A stretch of 64,000 nt of DNA, from assembly GCF_003264855.1 (NCBI RefSeq), contig NZ_NFZS01000004.1:372001-436000 (forward strand), given 5' to 3'. Below, one piece after another: positions 17,756 to 27,751 of this stretch. Under the pieces are notes generated by a model. It was not told the origin of the DNA. It worked only from the letters and a program-made list of their open reading frames with translations, and ran no database searches. The translations under genes and the position numbers were made by a program. Source of the DNA: Dyella jiangningensis. GTDB taxonomy: Bacteria > Pseudomonadota > Gammaproteobacteria > Xanthomonadales > Rhodanobacteraceae. Every line of letters starts with the position of its first letter. The first letter of the stretch is position 1.

Positions 17756-20461
17756 TCAGGCATCCGTCTCCGCATGCGCCTCGGCGATCAGCCGCCGCAG
17801 TTCGGGAATGCACGACCCGCAATTGCCGCCTGCCCGCAGCGCCGCGGTGATGCCCGCGGGTGTGTCGAGTGCTTTCGCGCGGATGGCTTCGCTGATGGTG
17901 TTCCGTCCCACGCCGAAGCAGGAGCACACCACCGGGCCGGCATCGACGCTTCCGCCCGGCGGTTCGCCGGCCAGCAAGGCGATGCGGTCTTCATCGCGCA
18001 GCGCGTCGCGAGCGAACAGGCTGGCGAGCCAGTGTCGCGAAGGCAGATCCGGTCCCGGGGACAGCAGCACGCATGACTCGATGCGGCCGTCCTGCACATG
18101 CGCCGCGCGATAGACGCCGGTGCCGGGATCCTCGGATTCCACCCAGTCGACATCGGCCGCGTGCGCGCCGAGCCAGGCCTTGGCCCAGGCGCTGCAGTCC
18201 TTCGGTCGTTCGCGATGCGCGATTTCGTAGCGAACGAAGCGGTCCCCGCGGATCAATGTCCAGTAGCTGAGCTGCGACGCCGGGAGGAAACGACGGGCGA
18301 AGGCAAAGCCGTACCAGCGCACCGGGAACGGTTCCACCCGCACCGGCGTGTGCTTGAACTCCGGTTCGCCCGACACCGGATCGACCACCGGATTCACCAG
18401 GCCGCCCACCCGTGCGTCGGACGCGAACTGATCGTTCCAATGGATCGGTACGAACACGTTGCCCGGCAGCACGCCACCGCCGTGGCGGACTCGCGCCACC
18501 ATCGCACCCCATGACGATTGCACGCGGGCGAGCTCACCTTCGCGCACGCCGCTGCGCAAGGCGTCGTGCGGATGCATGTCCACGTAGGGTTCGCTGATGT
18601 GCCCGGCGAGCCTCGGCGATTTGCCGGTGCGCGTCATCGTGTGCCACTGGTCGCGCACGCGGCCGGTGTTGAGCACCAGCGGATACTCGCGATCCGTCCC
18701 GTGCACGGGCAAGCGTGCGGTGGTGGCGATCAGCCTCGCGCGACCGTCCGCGTGGGCGAAGTGATGATCGGTGAACAATCGTTGCGTGCCTGTGCCGTCA
18801 TCGTGCACTGGCCATTGCACCGGCCGCATCGCGTCATATTCCTGATGGTTCAGCGAGGCCAGCCCGCGCAGGTTCAACAGCCGTGTCGCGGCGGGTTGGC
18901 CGTCACGTCCGGGCGTATGGTTGCGGAATGCCGTCAGCCGCGCATGCTCGACGAAGATGTCGCGCGGACTGTCAAAGGCGAAACCCTGAGCAAATCCCAA
19001 TCGCCGCGCCACGTCGCAGATGATCCGCCAGTCAGCCCTCGCTTCGCCGGGTGCGGGCAAGAACGGTCGCTGGCGCGATATGCGCCGCTCCGAGTTGGTG
19101 ACCGTGCCGTCCTTCTCGCCCCAGCCAAGCGCGGGCAGCAGGACGTGCGCGTGCGCGTTGGTATCGGTACGTTCGATGATGTCCGAGCAGACCACCAGCT
19201 CGCAGGCATCCAGCGCGCGCTTCGCGCGATCGGCATCCGGCAGGCTGACCACGGGATTGGTGCCTATGATCCACACCGCCTTGACCCGACCCTCCAGCAT
19301 GGCGTCGAACAAGGCCACGGCCTTGAGGCCAGGCCGAGAGGCGATGCGCGGCGAGGACCAGAACGTCTGCACGATCTCGCGATGCACTGGCTCGTGCAGC
19401 TCCATGTGCGCGGCCAGCATGTTCGCCAGCCCGCCGACCTCGCGTCCACCCATCGCATTGGGCTGTCCGGTGATGGAGAACGGCCCCATGCCCGGCGCGC
19501 CGATGCGCCCGGTAAGCAGGTGGCAGTTGATGATGCTGTTGACCTTGTCGGTACCGCTCGACGACTGGTTCACACCCTGCGAGAACAGGCACACCGTGCG
19601 CCGATGGCGCGCAAACAGGCGATAGAACGCGAGCACGTCGGCCTGTTGCACGCCGCAGATCCGCGCCACGTGTGCCGGGTCGCCAGCATCGGCCGCCGCG
19701 GCTGCCAGCGCCGCATTCAGATCCTCCGTGTGCGCGTCGACGAACTCCGCATCCATCACGCCGTGCTGGAACAGGAAGACCAGCAGCCCGTTGAACAACC
19801 AGACATCCGTGCCAGGCTTGATCGGCAAATGCAGGTGGGCCGACTCGCATGTCGCGGTGAATCGCGGATCGATCACCACCAGTTTCGCGCCCTGCTCCTT
19901 CGCCTGCGCGATGCGCTGGAACAGCACGGGATGACACCAGGCGGTGTTGGAGCCGACCAGCACCACCAGTTCGGCCTGCTCCAGGTCTTCGTAGCAACCC
20001 GGCACCACGTCTTCGCCGAAAGCCCGCTTGTGTCCCGCCACGGCCGACGACATGCACAGGCGGGAGTTGGTGTCGATGTTGGCCGTGCCGAGATAACCCT
20101 TGGCCAGCTTGTTGGCGACGTAGTAATCCTCGGTAAGAAGCTGGCCGGAGACATAGAGCGCCACGGCATCGGAGCCATGCTGTTCGACGATGCGGCGGAA
20201 CCCTTGCGCCACGCGATCCAGCGCTTCGTCCCAGCTCGTGCGATGGAAGGCGCCGTTCTCGCCACGCATCTTCGGATGCAACAGCCGGCCCTGCAGGTCC
20301 ACCGTTTCCCCGAGCGCGGCGCCCTTCACGCACAGTCGGCCGACCTTGGAATCGTGCGAGGAATCGCCCGCGACATGCACCGCGCCATCTTCCCCTACAC
20401 GCGCCAGCACGCCACAGCCCACGCCACAATAGGGACAGGTGGTGGCGACCGGCGTGCTCAT
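17756..20461 (-). CDS. nasA: Assimilatory nitrate reductase, catalytic subunit
   Basis: Cytoplasmic molybdopterin enzyme reducing nitrate to nitrite for assimilation. The 901-residue protein starts with a [4Fe-4S] site (CPYCGVGCGV, completed by RLCVKG) and contains bis-MGD-binding segments such as SRLCMSSAVAGHKRAFGED, VLVGSNTAWCHPV, GPFSITGQPNAMGGREVGG and VIGTNP-like IIGTNPVVSLPDA. The Cys of RLCMSSA is at the expected molybdenum-ligand position. The C-terminal 60 residues form a BFD-type [2Fe-2S] domain (VVCSCFGVGRNTI, GNCGSCIPELRRLI), which takes electrons from a flavoprotein or ferredoxin. It follows nirD by 16 bases. Confidence 0.95.
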   Translation of the reverse strand: MSTPVATTCPYCGVGCGVLARVGEDGAVHVAGDSSHDSKVGRLCVKGAALGETVDLQGRLLHPKMRGENGAFHRTSWDEALDRVAQGFRRIVEQHGSDAVALYVSGQLLTEDYYVANKLAKGYLGTANIDTNSRLCMSSAVAGHKRAFGEDVVPGCYEDLEQAELVVLVGSNTAWCHPVLFQRIAQAKEQGAKLVVIDPRFTATCESAHLHLPIKPGTDVWLFNGLLVFLFQHGVMDAEFVDAHTEDLNAALAAAAADAGDPAHVARICGVQQADVLAFYRLFARHRRTVCLFSQGVNQSSSGTDKVNSIINCHLLTGRIGAPGMGPFSITGQPNAMGGREVGGLANMLAAHMELHEPVHREIVQTFWSSPRIASRPGLKAVALFDAMLEGRVKAVWIIGTNPVVSLPDADRAKRALDACELVVCSDIIERTDTNAHAHVLLPALGWGEKDGTVTNSERRISRQRPFLPAPGEARADWRIICDVARRLGFAQGFAFDSPRDIFVEHARLTAFRNHTPGRDGQPAATRLLNLRGLASLNHQEYDAMRPVQWPVHDDGTGTQRLFTDHHFAHADGRARLIATTARLPVHGTDREYPLVLNTGRVRDQWHTMTRTGKSPRLAGHISEPYVDMHPHDALRSGVREGELARVQSSWGAMVARVRHGGGVLPGNVFVPIHWNDQFASDARVGGLVNPVVDPVSGEPEFKHTPVRVEPFPVRWYGFAFARRFLPASQLSYWTLIRGDRFVRYEIAHRERPKDCSAWAKAWLGAHAADVDWVESEDPGTGVYRAAHVQDGRIESCVLLSPGPDLPSRHWLASLFARDALRDEDRIALLAGEPPGGSVDAGPVVCSCFGVGRNTISEAIRAKALDTPAGITAALRAGGNCGSCIPELRRLIAEAHAETDA

Positions 20462-20477
20462 GGGGCCGCTCCGGCGC

Positions 20478-20819
20478 TCATGCGCCCCGCCTCACTTGCA
20501 CGAGATCGCCATCCCGCCTGACCTGCCACGTGCGCACCGGGTGCTGCGGCATCTCCAGGCACTCGCCGGTGCGCAGGTCGAAATGTTGCTTGTGGATGGG
20601 CGACGCCACCACGATGCGTTCGCCCAGGCTGCCCACCAGTCCACGGGAAAGCACGGCAGCCTGCGAATGGGGATCGATGTTGTCGATCGCATACAGCGCC
20701 TCGCTTCGCAACCGGAACACGGCAACCTGCTCGCCGTCGACGAGGGCGCATACGCCTGTATCGGGAACGATCTCGTCGAGGCGGCAAATGGACGTCCAAT
20801 CGATGTCTTCCACGCGCAT
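20478..20819 (-). CDS. nirD: Nitrite reductase (NAD(P)H) small subunit
   Basis: A 113-residue Rieske-like subunit of assimilatory nitrite reductase: WTSICRLDEIVPDTGVCALVDGEQVAVFRL, then SQAAVLSRGLVGSLGERIVVASPIHKQHFDLRTGECLE. The Rieske fold is present but the cluster-binding Cys-His pairs are not, as usual for NirD. The ATG at 20819 shares its first base with the nirB TGA stop (GTGATG junction), so translation is probably coupled; a GTG one codon earlier is the alternative start. Confidence 0.92.
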   Translation of the reverse strand: MRVEDIDWTSICRLDEIVPDTGVCALVDGEQVAVFRLRSEALYAIDNIDPHSQAAVLSRGLVGSLGERIVVASPIHKQHFDLRTGECLEMPQHPVRTWQVRRDGDLVQVRRGA

Positions 20820-23389
20820 CACTCCGTCTCCACCACGACGGGAATGCGAGCCGAACGACGGCGCTTTTCCTCCACCGTGGCGGGTCTTATCTGGCCGCGT
20901 TCCGGCACGAAGGCCACCTGGTCGTCGCCGGCCTCGCTGTTGATGAAATGGCGGAAGCGACGGCGTACCTCAGGGTCGTTCACCGCCTTCTTCCACTCGC
21001 ACTCGTACGTGTCCACCACGTGCCGCATCTGTGCTTCGAGCTCAGCGGCGATGCCGAGGCGATCGTGGACGATCACCTCGCGCAGGTAGTCGAGGCCGCC
21101 TTCGAGGTTGTCGCGCCACACGCTGGTGCGCTGCAGCCGGTCGGCGGTGCGCACGTAGAACATCAGGAAGCGGTCGATGGTGCGGATGAGCGTGTCGGTA
21201 TCGAGGTCGCCGGCGAGCAGCTCGGCATGACGCGGCTTCATGCCGCCGTTGCCGCACACGTACAGGTTCCAGCCCTTCTCGGTCGCGATGATGCCGACGT
21301 CCTTGCCCTGCGCTTCCGCGCATTCGCGCGTGCAGCCGGATACCGCGAACTTCAGCTTGTGCGGGGAACGCAGTCCCTTGTAGCGGTTCTCGAGGTCGAT
21401 CGCCGAGCCCACCGAATCGTCCACGCCGTAGCGGCACCACGTGGAACCCACGCACGACTTCACCGTTCGCAGCGACTTGCCGTAGGCGTGGCCCGATTCG
21501 AAGCCGGCGGCGATCAGCGCTTCCCAGATGAGCGGCAATTGCTCCAGGCGCGCACCAAACATGTCCACTCGCTGGCCGCCGGTGAGCTTGGTGTAGAGGC
21601 CGAACCTGCGTGCGATCTGGCCGACGGCGATGAGGCCATCGGGCGTCACTTCACCGCCCGGCATGCGCGGCACCACCGAGTAGGTACCGTCCTTCTGGAT
21701 GTTGGCGAGGAAATAGTCGTTGGTGTCCTGCAGCGAAGCATGCTCGCGCTGCAGGACGAACTCGTTCCAGCACGATGCCAGGATGCTCGCCACCGTGGGC
21801 TTGCAGATATCGCAGCCCAGCCCTTTGCCGTGGCGGGCCAGCAGTTCGTCGAAGCGGCGGATGCGGCCAACGCGAACGAGGTGGTAAAGCTCCTGCCGCG
21901 AATAGGCAAAGTGCTCGCACAGGTGGTGGTTCACCGCCAGGCCCTGGCGCGTCATCTCGTCCTTCATGATCTGCGTGACCAGTGGCACGCAGCCGCCGCA
22001 ACTGGTGCCCGCGCGCGTCGCCTCCTTCAACGCGCCCATCGACGTCGCACCCGCCGCCACGGCCTCGCAAAGCTGGCCCTTGCTGACGTTGTTGCATGAA
22101 CACACCTGGGCCGAAGCCGGCAGCGCATCCACCGCAAGGCCAGGCTTGGCCTTGCCGTCCGCCGTGGGAAGGATCAGCGATTCGGGTGCATCGGGAAGCT
22201 CCAGGCCGTTGAGCACCATCTGCAGCAAGGTGCCGTAGTCGGCGGCATCGCCGACCAGCACACCGCCGAGCAGGCGCTTGCCGTCCTCCGACACCACCAG
22301 CTTCTTGTAGACCTGGCGCCGCCCGTCACTGAACTGGTAGCTGCGGCTGCCCGGCGTGGCGCCGTGGGCATCGCCGATACTCGCCACGTCCACGCCCATC
22401 AGCTTGAGCTTGGTGGACATGTCGGCGCCGGCGAACTCCGGCAACTCGGGCGCCGTCTTGCGGGTCAGCAGCGCGTACAAATGCTTCGCCACCACGCGCG
22501 CCATGTCGTATCCGGGGGCCACCAGGCCGAACACCTTGCCGCCCCACTGCGCGCACTCGCCGATGGCGTAGACGTCGCGGTCGCGCGTGCGGCAGAAGTT
22601 GTCGACCATGATGCCGCCGCGCTGCCCCACGCCCAGCTCGCTTTGCCGCGCCAGTTCGTCGCGCGGACGGATGCCCGCGGAAAACACGATGAGGTCGGTT
22701 TCCAGATGGCTGCCGTCCGCGAAACTCATGCGATGGCGCAGCGTCTGGCCATCGGCGATCTGCTGCGTGTTCTTGCCGGTATGCACCACCAGGCCGAGGT
22801 CCTCGATGGTCTTGCGCAGCACCTGTCCGCCGATGTCATCCACCTGCACCGCCATCAGGCGCGACGCGAATTCCACCACGTGCGTTTCCAGGCCCATGTC
22901 GCGCAGCGCCTTGGCGCACTCCAGGCCCAGCAACCCGCCGCCGATCACCACCCCATGGCGCGATCGCGCGCCCCATTGCGAAAGCGCCGCCAGATCGTCC
23001 AGCGTGCGATACACCAGGCAGCCCGGACGGTCGTTGCCCGGTATCGCCGGCACGAACGGCGTCGAGCCCGTGGCAATCACCAGCTTGTCGTAAGCGATGA
23101 CCTCGCCACTGCGGGTCGTCACGCGTTTCATCGCGCGATCGATGCCCACCGCGCAGGTGGCCAGGCGCAGGTGGATGCCGGCCTGCTCGAAGAAGCCCGG
23201 CGTCACCAGCGACAGCTCGTCGGCGCTCTTGCCGGCGAAGAATTCCGACAGGTGCACACGGTCATAGGCAGGCTGAGGCTCTTCGCACAGCACCGTGATA
23301 TCCAGGTCGTGCGCCTGCAGAGCGACCAGTTCCTCGAGCAACTTGTGGCCCACCATGCCGTTGCCCACCACGACCAATTTCATCGTCAT
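20819..23389 (-). CDS. nirB: Nitrite reductase (NAD(P)H) large subunit
   Basis: Six-electron reduction of nitrite to ammonium in the cytoplasm. The 856-residue protein has, in order, an FAD domain (MKLVVVGNGMVGHKLLEELV), an NAD(P)H domain (HGVVIGGGLLGLECAKALRDMG), a BFD-like [2Fe-2S] domain (VCSCNNVSKGQLCEAV, GTSCGGCVPLV), and the siroheme/[4Fe-4S] domain with CVGSTWCRYG and CTRECAEAQGKDVG supplying the cluster Cys. The start at 23389 has GGGGAG nine bases upstream. It lies 21 bases after narK and overlaps nirD. Confidence 0.96.
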   Translation of the reverse strand: MTMKLVVVGNGMVGHKLLEELVALQAHDLDITVLCEEPQPAYDRVHLSEFFAGKSADELSLVTPGFFEQAGIHLRLATCAVGIDRAMKRVTTRSGEVIAYDKLVIATGSTPFVPAIPGNDRPGCLVYRTLDDLAALSQWGARSRHGVVIGGGLLGLECAKALRDMGLETHVVEFASRLMAVQVDDIGGQVLRKTIEDLGLVVHTGKNTQQIADGQTLRHRMSFADGSHLETDLIVFSAGIRPRDELARQSELGVGQRGGIMVDNFCRTRDRDVYAIGECAQWGGKVFGLVAPGYDMARVVAKHLYALLTRKTAPELPEFAGADMSTKLKLMGVDVASIGDAHGATPGSRSYQFSDGRRQVYKKLVVSEDGKRLLGGVLVGDAADYGTLLQMVLNGLELPDAPESLILPTADGKAKPGLAVDALPASAQVCSCNNVSKGQLCEAVAAGATSMGALKEATRAGTSCGGCVPLVTQIMKDEMTRQGLAVNHHLCEHFAYSRQELYHLVRVGRIRRFDELLARHGKGLGCDICKPTVASILASCWNEFVLQREHASLQDTNDYFLANIQKDGTYSVVPRMPGGEVTPDGLIAVGQIARRFGLYTKLTGGQRVDMFGARLEQLPLIWEALIAAGFESGHAYGKSLRTVKSCVGSTWCRYGVDDSVGSAIDLENRYKGLRSPHKLKFAVSGCTRECAEAQGKDVGIIATEKGWNLYVCGNGGMKPRHAELLAGDLDTDTLIRTIDRFLMFYVRTADRLQRTSVWRDNLEGGLDYLREVIVHDRLGIAAELEAQMRHVVDTYECEWKKAVNDPEVRRRFRHFINSEAGDDQVAFVPERGQIRPATVEEKRRRSARIPVVVETE

Positions 23390-23410
23390 GTCGATGATCT
23401 CCCCGTCGAA

Positions 23411-24751
23411 TCAGTCGATGGCCAGCGCCGGTGCGGCACGGCCCTGCTGCAAGGCTTCCTGGTAACGGCGCTCCTCGTCGGCCACGTGCTCGTGGCTGAA
23501 GCGCACCGCCAGCGCGCATAGCGAACCGGCGATCACGAAGCCACCGAGCGCCATGAAGGTGTGCTGCACCGAGCCGGTGTATTTCTGCAGGAAACCGGCC
23601 GCTACGGCGCCGACGTTGCCGCCCGCGCCAACGATGCCGGCCACGCCGCCCAGCGCCTTGCGATCGATGAATGGCACCAGCGCGTAGGTGGCGCCGCACG
23701 CCATGTGCGTGAACAAGCCAAAGGCAAGCATTGCGGTCACCGCCGTGCCCGCATCACGCGCGTTCGAAAACCATAGAAGCCCGATGCCTTCGCACAGCAT
23801 CAGCGCACACAGCAGTCGCGCTCGGGACAACAGGCCCTGCCTGCGCGCCAGCCGATCGGACGTGAGGCCTCCGAGTGCACGCGCGAACAACGCCAACAAG
23901 CCGAACGCGCCCACGGCGAGGCCTGCGCTGCGCAGGTTCCATCCGAAGCGATCGACGTAATACGAAGCCGCCACGCCGTGCACGAATAGTTCGATGCCGA
24001 AGCAGCCGGCATAGGTGACGAACAGCATCCATACGCGGTAATTGCGCGCTGCCTGTCGAAACGTCGACCAGCCGCCCGGCTTGCCGCCGCCACGCACGGC
24101 AATGCGCGCATGTGACGCACGAAAGTCGCCCTCGGGACCGTCCTGCGTGAACGTCCAGTAGAGGATGCCCACGATCACCATGAGCACGCCGGGCAACACC
24201 ATGGCCACGCGCCAGCCCACGCGGTGATCCAGCCCCAAAGCAAGCAGGCCGGCGAGCAGCAGCGGCATCACCGCCTGCGCCGCGCCGCCACCCGCGTTGC
24301 CCCAGCCCGCCGTGGTGGCACTGGCGGTACCGACGACGTTGGGCGCGAACATCACCGAGGTGTGGTACTGCGTGATCACGAAGCCCGCGCCCACGACGCC
24401 AATCGCCAGCCGCGCGATGAGGAACGAGCCATAGCCCTGCACCAGTGCCATGCCGAACACCGGAACGGCGCCGAGCAACAGCAAGCCTGCATACGTGCGC
24501 CGTGGTCCGAACCGGTCGCACAGCGGCCCCACGAGCAGACGTCCGAAGATGGTCACGGCCACGGCGGCGATGGTGATGTTGGCGATCTGGTCCGGCGTGA
24601 GCCCAAACTCCTGCCGCACCAGCGGCATGAGCGGCGCCACCGCGAACCACGCGAAGAAGCACGCGAAGAACGCCATCCAGCCCAGATGGAAAGCGCGCAT
24701 CTGCGGCGTGCGCCATTGCCACAACTCGATCCGCGTCGCCTTGCCCGACAT
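23411..24751 (-). CDS. narK: Nitrate/nitrite transporter, MFS (NarK/NasA type)
   Basis: Inner-membrane nitrate importer, first gene of the operon. The 446-residue protein has about 12 hydrophobic segments, beginning MRAFHLGWMAFFACFFAWFAVAP, and the nitrate/nitrite porter signatures GWGNAGGGAAQAVMP and GIVGAGGNVGAVAAGFLQ (Gly-rich helices 5 and 11), with Arg residues in GRLLVGPLCDRFGPRR after helix 2. The start at 24751 (MSGKATRIELWQW) has GGGAGGA eight bases upstream; the frame is open 50 codons further but lacks similarity there. Expression probably depends on the sigma-54 promoter about 75 bases upstream. Confidence 0.93.
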   Translation of the reverse strand: MSGKATRIELWQWRTPQMRAFHLGWMAFFACFFAWFAVAPLMPLVRQEFGLTPDQIANITIAAVAVTIFGRLLVGPLCDRFGPRRTYAGLLLLGAVPVFGMALVQGYGSFLIARLAIGVVGAGFVITQYHTSVMFAPNVVGTASATTAGWGNAGGGAAQAVMPLLLAGLLALGLDHRVGWRVAMVLPGVLMVIVGILYWTFTQDGPEGDFRASHARIAVRGGGKPGGWSTFRQAARNYRVWMLFVTYAGCFGIELFVHGVAASYYVDRFGWNLRSAGLAVGAFGLLALFARALGGLTSDRLARRQGLLSRARLLCALMLCEGIGLLWFSNARDAGTAVTAMLAFGLFTHMACGATYALVPFIDRKALGGVAGIVGAGGNVGAVAAGFLQKYTGSVQHTFMALGGFVIAGSLCALAVRFSHEHVADEERRYQEALQQGRAAPALAID

Positions 24752-24827
24752 GGCACGTCCTCCCGAAGATGACGAATCGCCCCTGCGCGCCCGAGAGCGC
24801 CGGCCATCGGCCGCCCATTTGTTGCTT

Positions 24828-24843
24828 AGCAACACACATGCCA
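24828..24843 (-). promoter_or_regulatory. Sigma-54 (RpoN) promoter of the nitrate operon
   Basis: The minus strand reads TGGCATGTGTGTTGCT. GG (24842-24841) and GC (24830-24829) are separated by exactly ten bases, and only one consensus position differs from TGGCAC-N5-TTGCW. Transcription would start near 24817, giving a leader of about 65 bases before narK. Confidence 0.85.
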
Positions 24844-24937
24844 CGCTTCCGGCCCGCCGAAAACCAAAGGCTTGCGGCGTTTCCGGCCGCCATTGAGCCA
24901 ATCAGCTGCACCAGCCCCGGCCTAAGGCCCAGGCGCT

Positions 24938-24954
24938 TGCACCATTGCAGTGCA
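24938..24954 (-). promoter_or_regulatory. NtrC-type enhancer site upstream of narK
   Basis: The minus strand reads TGCACTGCAATGGTGCA, one mismatch from TGCACC-N5-GGTGCA. Its centre is about 130 bases upstream of the predicted sigma-54 start, a normal enhancer distance. A GGTGCA half-site lies about 30 bases nearer. Confidence 0.75.
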
Positions 24955-25083
24955 GCAAATGTCCTGCGAGACACGGCTGGCCACGCGCCGTCGCTGCTCA
25001 ACAAGCGCGTGCCGAACCGCTAAAGTGAGCGCCTTTGGCCGACGTCACGCCGCCGGCAGGCAACATCAGGACACCGCACAGGA

Positions 25084-27660
25084 ATGGCCGAGAACAGCAC
25101 CGAACACACTCCACTCATGCGCCAGTACCTGGGCGCCAAGGCCGAGCACCCGGACGTGCTCCTGTTCTTCCGCATGGGCGATTTCTACGAGCTGTTCTAC
25201 GACGACGCGCGCAAGGCGGCGCGCCTGCTGGACATCACGCTGACCCAGCGTGGCCAGTCCGCGGGCCAGCCGATTCCGATGGCCGGCGTGCCCTATCACG
25301 CAGTGGAAAACTACCTGGCGCGCCTGGTGCGGCTCGGCGAGTCCGTGGCGATCTGCGAGCAGATCGGTGATCCCGCGCTCGCCAAGGGGCCGGTGGAACG
25401 CAAGGTGGTGCGCATCGTCACGCCAGGCACGGTGACCGATGCCGCGCTGCTGGAAGAACGCCGCGACAACCTGCTGATGGCGATCAGCGCGGGCGCGCAT
25501 GGCGCCTATGGCCTCGCCTGGGTCGATCTGGCCAGCGGCCGCTTCCTGCTCAGCGAGGTGCCGAGCGCCGAGGCACTGGCTTCCGAACTGGCGCGCCTGC
25601 AGCCGGCCGAGACGCTGGTCGGCGAAGACGTCGCGTGGCCGAAGTTCGTCAGCTCCCTGCCTGGCCTGCGCAAGCGTCCGCCGTGGCATTTCGACGGCGA
25701 TGCGGCGCGGCGCGAACTCAATCGCTTCTTCGGCACGCGCGACCTCGGTGGCTTCGGCGTGGATCGCATGCCGTTGGCGATCGCCGCGGCCGGCTGCCTG
25801 CTCGGCTACGTCGAAGAAACGCAGAAGAGCGCGCTGCCGCATCTGTCCGGCATGGCGGTGGAAAGCGCGGGCGAGACCATCGCGCTCGATGCCGCCACGC
25901 GCCGCAACCTCGAACTCGATACGCACCCGAGCGGTCGCACGGAACATACCCTGCTCGGCGTGCTCGACGAATCAGTGACGCCGATGGGCGCACGCCTGCT
26001 TCGTCGCTGGCTCAATCGGCCGCTGCGCTCGCGCGATCTGCTGCGCAGCCGCCACCAAGCCATCGGTACGCTGATCGACAACCGCCAGTACGAACCGCTG
26101 CGCGAACAGCTGCGCGGCATTGGCGACCTGGAGCGCATCCTTGCGCGCGTCGCCTTGCGCTCGGCGCGTCCGCGTGATCTGTCCACGCTGCGCGACGGCC
26201 TTGCCGCCGCCCCCGCACTGCGCGCGCTGATGGCCTCGCTCGACAGCCCCTTGTTGCATTCGCTGGTGGAGCGCATCGGCGATCACGCCGGCACGGCCGC
26301 CCTGCTCGCCCGTGCCGTGGTGCCGCAGCCGCCGGTGCTTCAACGCGATGGCGGCGTGATCGCCGATGGCTACGACGCGGAGCTGGACGAGCTGCGCCGA
26401 CTCGCCACGAACGCCGACCAGTATCTGGTCGAGCTGGAGGAACGCGAGAAAGCCGCCAGTGGCATCGCCACGCTCAAGGTCGGCTACAACCGCGTACACG
26501 GCTATTACATCGAGATCAGCAAGGGCCAGGCCGACAAGGCGCCCACGCATTACACGCGCCGCCAGACCACCAAGAACGCCGAGCGCTACATCACCGAGGA
26601 ACTGAAGACCTTCGAAGACAAGGTGCTGTCGGCCAAGGAACGCTCGCTGATGCGCGAACGCGCCTTGTATGAAGCCTTGCTCGATACCCTGATCGCCGAA
26701 CTGGAACCATTGAAGAGCGCAGGTTCCGCGATGGCCGAGCTCGACGTGCTCGCCACGCTGGCGGAACGCGCCTCGACGCTCGACTGGAGCGCGCCCGAAC
26801 TCACCGACGAACCCGGCGTCGCGATCGAACGCGGCCGCCATCCGGTGGTGGAAAAGGTACGCGACGAGCCATTCGAGCCGAACGATCTCGCGCTGGACGA
26901 CAACCGCCGCATGCTGGTGATCACCGGTCCGAACATGGGCGGCAAATCGACCTACATGCGCCAGAACGCGCTGATCGTGCTGCTCGCGCATATCGGCAGC
27001 TACGTGCCGGCGTCACGCGCGGTGATCGGCCCGGTCGATCGCATCTTCACGCGCATCGGTGCGGGCGATGATCTTTCGCGCGGCCAGTCCACCTTCATGG
27101 TGGAAATGAGCGAGACGGCCAATATCCTGCACAACGCCACCGAGCACAGCCTGGTACTGATGGACGAAGTGGGCCGCGGCACCAGCACGTACGACGGCCT
27201 GGCGCTGGCACGCGCCGCTGCCGTGCATCTGGCGGCCAGCAGCCGTTCGTACACGCTGTTCGCCACGCACTACTTCGAACTCACCGAGCTGGCCAACGAA
27301 TACCCGTCCATCGCCAACGTGCACCTGGACGCCGTGGAGTACGGCGAACAACTGGTGTTCATGCATGCGGTGAAAGAAGGCCCGGCCAACCGCAGCTTCG
27401 GCCTGCAGGTGGCGGCGCTCGCCGGCTTGCCGAAGTCGGTGATCGCCGATGCGCGCCGCACGCTCGCCGAACTCGAACGCGGCATGCATCAACAGGCCTC
27501 GGCGGCCGGCGGCAAGAGCACGCCGGCCGATTCACCGCAACTGGGCCTGTTTGCCGCGCAGCCTTCCGTGGTGGAGCGCGCACTGGAAAACATCGACCCC
27601 GATGCGATGTCGCCCCGCGAGGCACTCGAAGCGCTTTATCGCCTCAAGGCACTCGCCTGA
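25084..27660 (+). CDS. mutS: DNA mismatch repair protein MutS
   Basis: Recognises mismatches and short loops and starts methyl-directed or nick-directed repair with MutL. The 858-residue protein has the mismatch-binding motif [15 protein letters not shown] (the Phe and Glu that contact the mismatch) near residue 30, the connector, core and clamp domains ([17 protein letters not shown]), and the ATPase with Walker [15 protein letters not shown], Walker [17 protein letters not shown] and the [12 protein letters not shown] segment. The length is normal. It is divergent from the nitrate operon and convergent with the S53 gene, with a 12-bp hairpin between. Confidence 0.97.
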   Translation: MAENSTEHTPLMRQYLGAKAEHPDVLLFFRMGDFYELFYDDARKAARLLDITLTQRGQSAGQPIPMAGVPYHAVENYLARLVRLGESVAICEQIGDPALAKGPVERKVVRIVTPGTVTDAALLEERRDNLLMAISAGAHGAYGLAWVDLASGRFLLSEVPSAEALASELARLQPAETLVGEDVAWPKFVSSLPGLRKRPPWHFDGDAARRELNRFFGTRDLGGFGVDRMPLAIAAAGCLLGYVEETQKSALPHLSGMAVESAGETIALDAATRRNLELDTHPSGRTEHTLLGVLDESVTPMGARLLRRWLNRPLRSRDLLRSRHQAIGTLIDNRQYEPLREQLRGIGDLERILARVALRSARPRDLSTLRDGLAAAPALRALMASLDSPLLHSLVERIGDHAGTAALLARAVVPQPPVLQRDGGVIADGYDAELDELRRLATNADQYLVELEEREKAASGIATLKVGYNRVHGYYIEISKGQADKAPTHYTRRQTTKNAERYITEELKTFEDKVLSAKERSLMRERALYEALLDTLIAELEPLKSAGSAMAELDVLATLAERASTLDWSAPELTDEPGVAIERGRHPVVEKVRDEPFEPNDLALDDNRRMLVITGPNMGGKSTYMRQNALIVLLAHIGSYVPASRAVIGPVDRIFTRIGAGDDLSRGQSTFMVEMSETANILHNATEHSLVLMDEVGRGTSTYDGLALARAAAVHLAASSRSYTLFATHYFELTELANEYPSIANVHLDAVEYGEQLVFMHAVKEGPANRSFGLQVAALAGLPKSVIADARRTLAELERGMHQQASAAGGKSTPADSPQLGLFAAQPSVVERALENIDPDAMSPREALEALYRLKALA

Positions 27661-27668
27661 GCGATCCA

Positions 27669-27694
27669 CTCGCGGCGCACGGGTGCGCCGCGAG
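27669..27694. terminator. Hairpin between convergent mutS and S53 gene
   Basis: Perfect 12-bp stem CTCGCGGCGCAC / GTGCGCCGCGAG with a two-base loop, nine bases after the mutS stop. There is no T run on the plus strand, so it may be a 3'-end hairpin or a Rho-assisted terminator. Confidence 0.5.
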
Positions 27695-27751
27695 GACTCC
27701 CCCCGGTTGGCCGATGCACGTCGCAGCCACGCGACGGTCGATGCGCGGTGA

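Larger units (their letters stand above)
24752..25083. other. 332-base divergent control region, narK operon / mutS
   Basis: The stretch holds the sigma-54 promoter and NtrC-like palindrome described separately on the narK side. Toward mutS I see no convincing promoter; AGGA lies close to the mutS ATG. No small gene is supported. Confidence 0.6.
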
